Shown: positions 24,755 to 34,700 of the stretch, piece after piece
How positions within the stretch are numbered: position 1 is the first letter of the stretch
How the letters are laid out: the number at the start of each line of letters is the position of its first letter
Assembly (NCBI GenBank): GCA_017694845.1
Contig: JADIMI010000079.1
Span: 1-38,148, forward strand
DNA from: Candidatus Cryptobacteroides intestinavium
GTDB lineage: Bacteria; Bacteroidota; Bacteroidia; Bacteroidales; UBA932
DNA: 38,148 nt
Direction of reading: 5' to 3'
The notes under the pieces: generated by a model
Databases searched by the model: none
The model's input: the letters and a program-made list of their open reading frames with translations, nothing else
What the model was told of the DNA's origin: nothing
Translations under genes and position numbers: made by a program

Positions 24755-25478
24755 CTAAAGGTCAGCTCGACAGATCCGGCCGAAACGGAAGCCCCGGAAG
24801 ACCCCGTCTTCATACCAGCAGACCTTCCAGTCAGGGTCCCAGTTCCATACATTGACCACGACACAGGCCGGATTCAGAGGATCCTCTCCGACAGGAAAGG
24901 CAGAAAACTGCATCTCCGGCCCCTTGCCGACAGGCTTATAATACCAGGTCACATCATCTCCATCTATTTCATATACCATATATCCCCACGGCACTCCATC
25001 AGAGCTCCAGGGAGACTGCCAGAACAGCCCGCCCAACGGAGGATGGACATGTTCCAAAAGAGAGTCAGATATACGGTACAGCGCATTTCTATTGGCCGTT
25101 ATCCTGTTTGATTCCTCTTTGGAGGAATTCCCTGCGCGTGCTTCTCTCGAAAAAGTCGGAATATGCATAAACACGATGACAGTCGAACCCGGTTCAACAA
25201 GGGCCAGATCCCGCTCAAGCCACTCGAGCTGGCTTTCTTCTATATATCCCACATATCCTCTGGAAAGATAGAATACTACATAATGCACCCTGCCCCTATC
25301 AAAAGAATAATAGGTCGGCCCGAACATACGGCAGAAAGCGCCTTTGTATATCAGCCCAAAGAGCGAAAATATGCCTGTTCTCATCTCCGGGAGATGTCAG
25401 CCGATAATCTTTCGCAGATATGAATATACCTGCGAAAGATACGGCCAGAAACATAACAGCACTCCTGTATGGAAACAT
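24755..25478 (-). pseudogene. Calcineurin-like metallophosphoesterase, decayed
   Basis: A gene of the MetallophosN / metallophosphoesterase / MetallophosC type can be traced in two frames. An ATG at 25478, two bases after the GHL10 stop, begins a signal peptide (MFPYRSAVMFLAVSFAG) and about 33 codons. The reading then has to switch frame near 25384 to continue in MFGPTYYSFDRGRVHYVVF, LEWLERDLALVEPGSTVIVFMHIP and a MetallophosC end with VVVNVWNWDPDWKV. The region that should hold DxH, GDxxD and GNHD is missing, and the GHTH motif is also absent, so it would be inactive. It is the last gene of the SusC/D operon. A short intact protein starting at 25384 is possible but unlikely. Confidence 0.75.
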
Positions 25479-25480
25479 TG

Positions 25481-26851
25481 TCACTCTGCGTTGTCTTCTG
25501 ATGAGACAATACCGAGTTCGGCTTTCGCCTTGTCTACCCCGGCCTTGACATTAGCCCAGTCATCATTATTGATGATATGGCTCAGTTCGAACACCATCAC
25601 TCCTGCTGTCTCTCTATAGCAGAGATATACCGCTTCCGCCATATCGAAACCTCGCGAACTGGATATGGTTCCATATATCGTGCAGTCATCTCCGATTATT
25701 CGCTTTGACCTGTTGATGGCATATTCAACAGACTCTGCATCATAAGGGCCGTAGACCTTATTGAGATAGGCCCCAAGCTGGAATATGTCGAGCTGATCCG
25801 CAAATCCTGTCTTGTAATAGTCAGGCGTGGCCCACCAGTATGCAGTTGTCGAGTTGATAGACGGGCTCGCCCAGTTCTGTCCCGTGTGCGGCAGAGGCCA
25901 CCACGAAGCGGCCCAATATTCGAGATCGACATCAGGCCTGACTCTCTTCAAAGTCTCCCTGATATCTGCGACATATCCCTGAATGACAGATGAACGCCAC
26001 TCAATCCACTTGTTGTAATGCACTCCCGGAGTATAGTCATTCTTGTCGTCCGAATTGAATGTATATATATCCTCCGGCCAGTTCTCGACAGTGACATCCG
26101 CATACGCCTCGAAAGCCTTTCTGGATGCATCCGAAAAATCGCTGTTGATATTCATATACCGGCAATAGTCGAGCACGTATCCATCAAAATCGTACTTAGT
26201 CGCGACCTCCTCGACAAGGCTCATTACGTAGTCGTGGACTTCAGGAAGCACAGGATTAAGGAAAGCGAACACATTCCATACATCATCCGTCTCCCTGATA
26301 TCCTGCAGACCTGTCGGCAGATATTCTATACAGAACTTGTCATCCCAGTACGGATCAGTATAGCCCGGACCACTCTTGGACATCGGAAGCCCCATAGGCA
26401 TTATCGTGGTGGATACCGATATCCTCATATTACGTTCCCTGGCCTGGTCTATGAAATACTGGAGATAATCATATCCCCTGTCATCTATCGTATACCCGCC
26501 CAGCGATGTACAATGCGGGAACAGGTCACTGTCATACAGGACATCTCCCTGAACAGGCTTGACATCAACGACAATCGCGTTGAACCCCGACTCCTGGGCA
26601 AGGTCGAGATATTTTCTTATATTAGCCTGGGTACGCAGCCGGCTGAAATTAGCTTCCGCATCAATCCATAACACCACTGGTTTTTCAGGCACAGGCTCTG
26701 GTTCAGGTTCAGGCTCTGGCTCTGGTTCAGGCTCTGGAACAGGCTCTTCTGTTCCTGTTCCCTGATTTTCTGCCGGATCCTGCGGTTTTTCGCAGGAATA
26801 AAGAGAAATTCCCGCAAAAATAACCGGCAACAACAATAATTTCAGTTTCAT
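25481..26851 (-). CDS. GHL10 (YddW/DigH-like) glycosidase-like lipoprotein, copy 1
   Basis: This is a predicted surface or periplasmic lipoprotein of 456 residues. The lipobox ends in LYSC with Cys20. A spacer of Glu-Pro repeats (about 38-58) precedes a TIM-barrel-like domain. Recognisable family segments are VVLWIDAEANFSRL, GFNAIVVDVKPVQGDVLY, FLNPVLPEV and the probable active-site strand DGYVLDYCRY. Proteins of this GHL10/COG1649 group include E. coli DigH, which cuts denuded peptidoglycan strands. Sequence similarity is moderate and the real substrate is unknown. It lies 23-31 bases after its paralogue. ATG 26860 is an alternative start. Confidence 0.75.
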   Translation of the reverse strand: MKLKLLLLPVIFAGISLYSCEKPQDPAENQGTGTEEPVPEPEPEPEPEPEPEPVPEKPVVLWIDAEANFSRLRTQANIRKYLDLAQESGFNAIVVDVKPVQGDVLYDSDLFPHCTSLGGYTIDDRGYDYLQYFIDQARERNMRISVSTTIMPMGLPMSKSGPGYTDPYWDDKFCIEYLPTGLQDIRETDDVWNVFAFLNPVLPEVHDYVMSLVEEVATKYDFDGYVLDYCRYMNINSDFSDASRKAFEAYADVTVENWPEDIYTFNSDDKNDYTPGVHYNKWIEWRSSVIQGYVADIRETLKRVRPDVDLEYWAASWWPLPHTGQNWASPSINSTTAYWWATPDYYKTGFADQLDIFQLGAYLNKVYGPYDAESVEYAINRSKRIIGDDCTIYGTISSSRGFDMAEAVYLCYRETAGVMVFELSHIINNDDWANVKAGVDKAKAELGIVSSEDNAE

Positions 26852-26882
26852 ATTGATCAAAATTTACAGATTCCAGACAACA

Positions 26883-28136
26883 TCACTTATTGCAGCATTC
26901 AGCCTCCGCCCTGTCAATGCCGCGCTTGATTTCATCCCACAGGCCGAATTCAATCACCTGAACGATATCGAAGACAGCGAGACCATCCGTCCTTGAAAGA
27001 GAAAGATATACCGCATCCTCAAAATTTTTCCAGTTCTGGGCATATATCGAACCATATACAGAACAGTCCTCATCTATATCTCTCAAAGTCCTGGCAATGC
27101 CGTACTCTATCGACTCAGGATCATCCATGCCCCATACCCTTTCCAGATACGTTCCCGTCATAAACACATCTATCATATCGGCAAAGCCAGTCCTGCCATA
27201 ATCTTCAGTCGCCCAGTCATCGAGATATTCACGATAATATGTCGCCCTGGGGCTTGCCCAGTTCTGGCCCTGCGTATAGATGGCATGCAGCCAGGATGCA
27301 GCCCAGTATTCAAGTCTTACATCAGGATTCACCTCATTCCTGAGATCTCTGACTCTGGAGATGAAATCGTGTATCACCATCGACCTGAATTCCCACCATT
27401 TCTTATAAAATCTGCCCGGAATACGCGAGCCATCTTCTGCATATCTATATATATCATCCGGAAAGTCCGCGACCTTTTCCCCGATATATTTCTCGAACGC
27501 AATCCTGGAAGCTTCGGAAAAATCACTTTCAGCATCAGGATAACGGCAATAATCCATACAGAAGCCATCCAGATCATAGTTTGAAATGATCTCACGGATC
27601 ATTTCAAGAGCATATTCCTGACTTTCAGGAAGAACAGGATTCATAAACGCCGCCACTTTCCTGTGGTCATCTTCTATCTTGACCATCCCTTCGGGCTTAT
27701 ATTCCAGACAGGTTAAAGACTTCAGGTCAGGATCATTATATACCGGACCTTCACCCCAATACGGACTGCCTGCGGGAAATACAGTAGCGGAAGCACTGAC
27801 ACCCAGCCCGCGTTTCCTTGCCTCATCTATGAAAAACTGAAGATAATCCCAGTCCCTGACACATCTGAATCCATGGGATTCAGTCATCATCGGCACCAGC
27901 CTGCTGTCATAAAGCGCTCCCTCGATACCTTTCACATCTACTACAATATGATTGAATCCCGTCTCGGCAGCCTTGTCAAGATAATAACATATTGAATCCT
28001 TGTACGAAAACCGCTGGAAATTAGCATCCGCAGTAAACCACAGGCATTTTACCTTTTCTGCAGATGGATGACTGCATGATGGCAGCAAGGAAACAAGCGG
28101 AATGCAGAACAGCAAAAAACCAAGCAATCTGTCCAT
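26883..28136 (-). CDS. GHL10 (YddW/DigH-like) glycosidase-like lipoprotein, copy 2
   Basis: This 417-residue paralogue of the adjacent gene is plainly alike along its length: KCLWFTADANFQRF, GFNHIVVDVKGIEGALY, FMNPVLPES, DGFCMDYCRYPDAESDFS, LEYWAASW and GQNWASP have direct counterparts. The signal peptide ends in LLPSC (Cys21), without the Glu-Pro spacer, so it would sit closer to the membrane. Divergence between the copies suggests an old duplication or separate specificities. It follows the DUF5018-like lipoprotein gene by 77 bases in the SusC/D operon. Its substrate is unknown. Confidence 0.75.
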   Translation of the reverse strand: MDRLLGFLLFCIPLVSLLPSCSHPSAEKVKCLWFTADANFQRFSYKDSICYYLDKAAETGFNHIVVDVKGIEGALYDSRLVPMMTESHGFRCVRDWDYLQFFIDEARKRGLGVSASATVFPAGSPYWGEGPVYNDPDLKSLTCLEYKPEGMVKIEDDHRKVAAFMNPVLPESQEYALEMIREIISNYDLDGFCMDYCRYPDAESDFSEASRIAFEKYIGEKVADFPDDIYRYAEDGSRIPGRFYKKWWEFRSMVIHDFISRVRDLRNEVNPDVRLEYWAASWLHAIYTQGQNWASPRATYYREYLDDWATEDYGRTGFADMIDVFMTGTYLERVWGMDDPESIEYGIARTLRDIDEDCSVYGSIYAQNWKNFEDAVYLSLSRTDGLAVFDIVQVIEFGLWDEIKRGIDRAEAECCNK

Positions 28137-28213
28137 TGTTCAAATCAAAATATCCGGAGCTCCCGAACCGAGACGGAAGCTCCGGAAGAAAAAGCTAATC
28201 AACCTCCAGGAAA

Positions 28214-29605
28214 CTATACATACTGCACGCTTACAGTATAGAGGACAATCTGGTTGTTTGGCGAAAGCATTGCCACATAAACATTGCCTGACTCCGAGTC
28301 ATAGAAAGCGGCTACTGACGGGAATATCTCGGCTCCCGGATACGCCACTGTCGGTATTATGTAGTCAGCATTGGTATCAACCGGCTGGATGGTCAGATAC
28401 ACCTGGGTCCAACCGGATGAAGCCACAGCCACATACGGCACTCCGTCAATAAGGAAAGCCTTCGCGGAACCTGTCGAATAATTACCGTACAGATCGCCAA
28501 ATCCCGCAAGTTCGCCTTCTTCAAGAGAGCCGACAAGACGGGTCTCGATACCGTTCTCCATGTAAAGGATCTGAAGACCTTCATTGTTGCCACGGCTGTC
28601 GCAGATAATAAACGGAGACAATGCAGCCGTTCCGTCATTGCTGCCGTCGAAGAATGACAGGGCCTGTCCCCAGTTGCCGTCATTTCCAGGATATTGAGTG
28701 GATACGCTTGACCAGACCTTGTTCTCCCAGTCGCCGTTCTTGACCAGCCATACGTGATGCATCTGTGTAGGTCCCCTGCCTGCAACGTAGGTCAGGATAG
28801 CATCTCCCTTGACATCTCCGGCAACCGACATATAGATGCAGAAATCATTACCTGAAGCATCGGAAAGAATCAGAGTCGGAGCGCTGTCGTAGCCATCCAT
28901 CCAGGCATAGTAACGGTTCTGGGTGTTTCCTGTCGGAACATAGGCTCCTGAAGCATCGAGACCTACTGAAGCGACCAGGACACCGTTGTTGTCATTGCTC
29001 AAGGCCGCGAACTGGAAATTCTCGGCATCCGCGCCCTCGACACCCGTAAGATTGAGTTTCCCGACAGGAGCACCTGTAAGGTCGAATACCTGGGCGTCAT
29101 ACGTCACGATATGTGTCCCGGAGAATGCTATTCCGACATTACCGCGGGAATATGCAGGCAGACCGAGTTCACCTACGGCCTTGTTCCATGTCAGTTCTCC
29201 GGTAATCACAGCCATCGCCTCAATAAGGGTAACTGTGTATTCTTCCGTAGTCTTGCCGTCCTCCGAGGTCACCGTGAAAGTTACTCCTCCTTCGACTGTA
29301 TAGTCTCTTGGAGTCGCCGGATCAGGTTCGATAGTCGCGCCTTCGGATATCTCTACCGTGGCCGTGGCCGTTGCAAGTGCATCATACTGATTTGCACGGT
29401 ATGCTATCTCGACGGTATTCCCATTGAAAAAACCGTCTATGGAAATATCTCCTGAAACCAATGTCAGGCTTGTGAGTTCGGCTTCTGTACCCAAAGTCGG
29501 TTCTTCACCACCGCCCTGCTCTCCGCCTTGAGGCGTCTTTTCGCAGGAAGAGAGCGTAAAGACCGCTGCAGCAACAAACATTGCAAAAAACTTAACTGAT
29601 TTCAT
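28214..29605 (-). CDS. DUF5018-like surface glycan-binding-type lipoprotein
   Basis: This 463-residue lipoprotein (lipobox TLSSC, Cys21) has a Gly/Glu-rich tether. An Ig-like domain of the DUF5018 kind follows (about 40-130), ending YTVEGGVTFTVTSEDGKTTEEYTVTL. The remaining 330 residues are beta-rich with recurrent Asp/Asn-Gly turns, consistent with a propeller or beta-sandwich. By position after SusD it should be a SusE/F-like surface glycan-binding protein. That role is inference from operon place; no catalytic motif is evident. It lies 24 bases after the small lipoprotein gene. Confidence 0.72.
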   Translation of the reverse strand: MKSVKFFAMFVAAAVFTLSSCEKTPQGGEQGGGEEPTLGTEAELTSLTLVSGDISIDGFFNGNTVEIAYRANQYDALATATATVEISEGATIEPDPATPRDYTVEGGVTFTVTSEDGKTTEEYTVTLIEAMAVITGELTWNKAVGELGLPAYSRGNVGIAFSGTHIVTYDAQVFDLTGAPVGKLNLTGVEGADAENFQFAALSNDNNGVLVASVGLDASGAYVPTGNTQNRYYAWMDGYDSAPTLILSDASGNDFCIYMSVAGDVKGDAILTYVAGRGPTQMHHVWLVKNGDWENKVWSSVSTQYPGNDGNWGQALSFFDGSNDGTAALSPFIICDSRGNNEGLQILYMENGIETRLVGSLEEGELAGFGDLYGNYSTGSAKAFLIDGVPYVAVASSGWTQVYLTIQPVDTNADYIIPTVAYPGAEIFPSVAAFYDSESGNVYVAMLSPNNQIVLYTVSVQYV

Positions 29606-29629
29606 AACTTATTGATTTTAAGGTTAATT

Positions 29630-30022
29630 TTATATTGATAGATATTTAGCCCTGAGTATATACTCCTTTGTCTCTCCAGTCTGGCTGGCAGTAACGGTGA
29701 TATGAAAATCCGATGACAGATCCTTGATTCCGAGAAGAGAAGGGGAAACGAATGCGTCATAACCCACTATCGCCTTGACCTTCAACCGGCTCAAGTCAGG
29801 GAAATACGGTCTGGATGTACGCGGTATCCCGAAAGTGATCACGGCGGGATCTACGGAATCGTCAATCTCCCCATAGACTATCCTGGTAGCATCCGTAGCC
29901 GGAGTTATCCAGATGCTGCTGATAGTGTTGTCCGAATGCAGAAACTCCGTATCCGGCTTGGCGCAAGCCCCGGCAATCATGATTGCCGCAAGGACTGATA
30001 TGTATCTGACAATATCTTTCAT
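29630..30022 (-). CDS. Small lipoprotein, DUF5018-like domain
   Basis: This 130-residue lipoprotein starts at ATG 30022; that start gives a compact signal peptide ending IAGAC (Cys20). A longer open frame begins at 30046 and would overlap the susD-like stop. The mature part looks like a single Ig-type domain with ISSIWITPATDATRIVYGEID and a terminal TASQTGETKEYILRAKY, the pattern also seen in the first domain of the next gene. It is probably a partner of SusD in glycan binding. There is no catalytic motif, and function is inferred only from position. Confidence 0.68.
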   Translation of the reverse strand: MKDIVRYISVLAAIMIAGACAKPDTEFLHSDNTISSIWITPATDATRIVYGEIDDSVDPAVITFGIPRTSRPYFPDLSRLKVKAIVGYDAFVSPSLLGIKDLSSDFHITVTASQTGETKEYILRAKYLSI

Positions 30023-30039
30023 AAACACTGTATCTTTTA

Positions 30040-31722
30040 CTACCAACCTGTATTGTTTTCGCCCAAGAGGGCATTGTTCGAACGTTCGACTTCCGGGATG
30101 GAGAAGGCATAGTATCTTTCAAGGAATACCCTCTGCTTGCCGCCATCAACCTCTACCTGACGGTAGGACAGTTCTCCGGTACCCTCATCCTTCGTAATCC
30201 AGCATCCGTGAGCCGGATTATCCTGTATCACTTCTTCCGCAATACGCCATCTGCGCAGATCCCAGTAGCGGAAGCCCTCGCCGGCAAGTTCCACCATTCT
30301 TTCATGACGCAGAAACTCCATGAACTCATCGGAAGAGGCTGCACTTCGGGCTGGAAGTCCGACCCTCGCCCTGACATCATTCAGGCACTGGAGAGCCTCG
30401 GTCCCGTTTTCAGCCCAGTTCTGTTGGGCCAGAGCCTCTGCCTTGTTGAGCAGGACCTCGCCATATCTGAGCATAATGTAAAAATGTGTACTTCCGTTGG
30501 TTATCCAGTCTGTATTGTTTTCGGTCAGCCATTTTTTCATATAGTACCCGGTAATGGTCGTTCCTGCGGCTCCGGTATTATGAGGGAAATCGATGATACC
30601 GTCGGTACCGCCTTCATAAGTCTGGATTTCGCGGTCTTCCCACTCCGCCCCGTTGTAAAGGATAGTGGCATAAAATCGAGGTTCGCGCCAACTGTACGGG
30701 TCCGATCCGTGTACGTTCCATGAAAATTCGCTCCCGTCCGCCATCTCGTAACTGTCCACCAGTTCGCTTGTAGGGAAGAACGACGAAGTGATGGTGGCAC
30801 CATAGACGGCAGCATCTCCGGAAGGACGGAAATACTGGTCCGCCCGATGGTATATTTCTCCCGAGCTGTAGTTGATGACAAATATGTTTTCCCTGTTGGA
30901 TGCATCCGCGAAAACATTCGCGTAACCGCCATCACCTGTCGAAAGCGCACTGTATTTCGCACATTCATTGGCTGCATCTATCGCGATCTGCCAGCCTTCC
31001 GGATTGAGCCGGCCGTAATACAGTCCGACCCTTGAAAGCATCGCATACGCGGCAGCCTTGGACAGTCTTCCGGACTGCACAGGAGTTTCGGGAAGATATT
31101 CAGCCGCATATTCCAGATCATCTATGACCTGTCTCCAGGATTCCTCTTCAGTAGCCCGCGGCTTGTCATTCTGCTCAGGCCCGTCAAGTTCGGTCCTGAG
31201 GACAACTCCCCCATATACCCTGATCAGCCTGTAATAGGCGAAAGCCCTTATGAAACGCACTTCAGCCATTCTCGAATTGATGAATTCCTCTCCGAAGTCA
31301 TCAATATGGTCAGGAGCATCCCTGAGAAACTCATTGTGACGCCTTATCTTGTTATAGCAGCCGTTGTCTCCGGACCAGCATGCAAGAGGTCCGGCATCAG
31401 TTGACGTAAAGAAGGAGACTTCAAGAAGGGCCCTGTTGAAAGAATGGCCGTACTGATCCCAGGAACCGCTCTTTACGATATCCGAATACGCATCCGAGAA
31501 AAGGGCAAGATCTCCCGCATAATTCGTGATAGAAGTATTGACATCAGCGGACTCCCTCAGAAAAGCATAGAAGCCTATTACGTACTGGTCCACTGATTCC
31601 CTTGTAGACCATACTATGTCCGAACCGAACCTGTCTGTCGGAGAAATGTCCAGCACATTGCAGCCGGCGAACGGCAGCAATGCCATGAACGGCAACACTA
31701 TTGACTTGAATATTCTGTTCAT
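30040..31722 (-). CDS. SusD/RagB-family nutrient-binding lipoprotein
   Basis: This surface lipoprotein caps the SusC channel and binds glycan. It has 560 residues with lipobox PFAGC (Cys21). The family opening LDISPTDRFGSDIVWST is followed by TPR-like helices (VRFIRAFAYYRLIRVYGGVVL is the classic SusD stretch, shown here as VRFIRAFAYYRLI and RVYGGVVL). The C-terminal MLRYGEVLLNKAEALAQ and RHERMVELAGEGFRYWDLRRW are hallmark segments. It starts 10 bases after the SusC-like gene and is co-transcribed with it. The ligand is not known. Confidence 0.95.
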   Translation of the reverse strand: MNRIFKSIVLPFMALLPFAGCNVLDISPTDRFGSDIVWSTRESVDQYVIGFYAFLRESADVNTSITNYAGDLALFSDAYSDIVKSGSWDQYGHSFNRALLEVSFFTSTDAGPLACWSGDNGCYNKIRRHNEFLRDAPDHIDDFGEEFINSRMAEVRFIRAFAYYRLIRVYGGVVLRTELDGPEQNDKPRATEEESWRQVIDDLEYAAEYLPETPVQSGRLSKAAAYAMLSRVGLYYGRLNPEGWQIAIDAANECAKYSALSTGDGGYANVFADASNRENIFVINYSSGEIYHRADQYFRPSGDAAVYGATITSSFFPTSELVDSYEMADGSEFSWNVHGSDPYSWREPRFYATILYNGAEWEDREIQTYEGGTDGIIDFPHNTGAAGTTITGYYMKKWLTENNTDWITNGSTHFYIMLRYGEVLLNKAEALAQQNWAENGTEALQCLNDVRARVGLPARSAASSDEFMEFLRHERMVELAGEGFRYWDLRRWRIAEEVIQDNPAHGCWITKDEGTGELSYRQVEVDGGKQRVFLERYYAFSIPEVERSNNALLGENNTGW

Positions 31723-31732
31723 ATACTTTCAA

Positions 31733-34700
31733 TTAAAATGTCAGATTCAATCCGATACTGTATGTGCTCTGCTGAGGATAATAACCGTTGTTAAGTCCCG
31801 GATTTTCAGGGTCCAGATATTTGAACTCAGTGAATGTCAGAAGATTGGTTCCGGCAACATAGATCATTATCCTCTGCATCCTGTTCTTGAGCACCCTGGC
31901 AGGAAGAGTATAACTCAACTGGAGGTTCTTGAGCCTGAGATATGATCCGTCCACGACCCACCATGATGATGACCAGGCGTTGTTGCCGTTGGCTCCGGCG
32001 GACAGTCGCGGATATCTGGCATCGGTATTCTCCGGAGTCCATGAATTTTCCACTAGATAGTACGGAGCATTGCCGTTACTGTAGAAAGGCCTGGAATACA
32101 TCGTATTATCACAGTTCCCGTTACCGTATACACCAGTCAAAGAATAGTTGCACATTGCCGCTCCCTGCCACAATGCCGAAAGCATGATATTCTTCCAGCC
32201 CACCTCCATATTGAGTGAGAATACCATTTCAGGAGTAGGAGCATAACCTATCCTTACATAGTCATACTGCGACGATATGATACCGTCCCCGTTGACATCA
32301 CGGTACATGATGTCACCGAGATTGAGGGTACCAGTAGGTGCCGTCGTATAATTGTCAATCTGTTCCTGCGTCTGGAAAAGTCCGGTCGCCTCGAAACCGT
32401 ACAACTGGTCAAGAGGCTGTCCGAATACTGCCCTGTACGAAGGATGATCGTCCGCTATCTTCCTGCTGAGGACCCTGTTCCGTGACCATGACAGCATTCC
32501 GGTCAGTCCGTAGGACCATCCGTTCGCAAAAGAATCAGTCCACCCCAAAGTCAGGTCAAAACCACGGTTGTCCATCTTTCCTGAATTGACCCATATCGGG
32601 TAATTGCCTCCGAGAGACGGAGCGTAAGTACTGGAAGAACCCTCGTTTTCAAGAATCCTGTCAGTGTACTTGTAGAACCAGTCGAATTCGAGACTCAACC
32701 TGTTTTTGAAAGCACGCATTTCCAGACCAACATTGAAGGTATTCGTCCTTGACCATGTAAGATTGTCATAGACATATCCGTTTGAATAGAACGCCTGCTG
32801 GGAAGAGCCGCCTGTGACATACGCATTCTGTGTCGTGGCATAGGTCTGGATATACAGGTAAGGACTGGTATCGTCGGAACCAAGACGTCCGGCAGAAGCC
32901 CTCAACTTGAAATAATCTATCCACGACACATTGTCCCTGAAGAATTTTTCCTCAGACATGACCCAACCGAGTGCTACGGAAGGAAAGAATCCCCATCTGT
33001 TTGCAGGAGCGAACTTATAGGACCCGTCAACACGGAACGTTGCTTCGATTATGTATTTCCGGTCATACGCATATCCGAGACGCCCGGCAAAACTTGCACT
33101 GCCCTTGTATTCATGGGAACCTGTCACATAAGGGCTCTGGTTCTCGAATCCTAGAGAAATGTCCACAGGATAATTGCTGTAATACCCCTTCTTGAAGCCC
33201 GTCATCGTATCGCTGTAGTTTTTATAACTTTCGAAAAGCATAATGGCGGAGACATGGTGTTTTTCTGCAAATTCCCTTTCATACGAAATCTGAGGCCGTA
33301 TGGTATAGTCCCATCCGACTGATTGCGATTTGTTGAAGCCGGTCTCCGATATGCCCTCGGATGTCGTCAGGGTCAATGTCTGGGTCGTAGGGCTGTAACT
33401 GTATTGCTGATATGACTCCAGAAGATTGTGATCCATTGTCTGCCCGTAATTGTAGGCGAAGAACACCGATGCCTTAAGTCCTTGCAGAGCAGGGACGGAT
33501 GATGCGAAATCATACTCAAGAGTGGATCTCACTTCAGCCATCCAGCGTTTCTGGCGCTGATAACCTGTATCCAGACTTGCTACAGGATTGTACGTATACG
33601 ACCCCGGCTTATATCCGAGAGGAAGGCCATTATATGTCTCCTTGAATATAGGAAGAGAATAAAACGCTCTCTGGATAGGATTGAACTCATACTGACTCAG
33701 CATACTCAGCCCTGGCCAGTCACGCCCGGAATGCGCACCGCTTACATTGATCATAAAGCGCAGTCCATCCGTCAGCCTCGCATCGACATTCGCCCTGAAA
33801 TTATAACGTTCAAAAGCGGTATTCTTCAAGATTCCATCCTGATTCATATATCCGATACTGGCAAAATACCTTATCTTGTCAGTACCTCCGGATGCCGAGA
33901 TGTTATGCTGATGAGTGAATCCGAATTTATCGTAGACCTTGCCGAGCCAGTCCGTCTCACCAAGAATGCCCATTTCATCAAGCCTGGCAAGGACATCATC
34001 CGTCCAGTACGGGGTCGCCCCATCCATCTCCATCGCCTTGTTATGCCAATAGATGTAATCTTCCGCATTGAGCATTTCAGGCACCACCGTATTCGTGTCG
34101 AAAGAGACAGATCCATCATACGAGACAGTCGACCGTCCCTCGGTTCCAGTCTTTGTCGTTATAAGGATGACACCGTTTGCTGCCTTTACTCCATATATTG
34201 CGGCCGTGGCGGCATCCTTCAATATGGATATCGATGCAATGTCATTCGGATTGAGATACTGCATCTGCCTTTCTACACCATCCACAAGAATCAGAGGCGA
34301 AGAACCGTTGAATGTCGACCGCCCCCGGACAAGCAGCTGGGAAGAATCATCTCCTGGAGTACCTGTCTTCTGTACAGTCGTCAGACCCGACAGCTTGCCG
34401 GCAAGCATATTCTGGACATTCGCCTGCGGTGCCTTGAGAAGTTCCTTGCTGGAAACCTGAGATACGGACCCAACCACAAACTGGCGCTTCTGCATACCAT
34501 ATCCGACCACAAGGACCTCATCAAGTACAGTAGACTCCTCCTCAAGCTGAACATTGACAACCGACCTCCCGGCCACAGGGACCTCCATAGTCTTGTAGCC
34601 CAGCAGAGAAAACACAAGGACGGAACCGTTGTCCGGGACATCGATCGAATACCGACCGTCTTCATCCGTCATCGTCCCGTTAGACTGGTCGCCTTTGACA

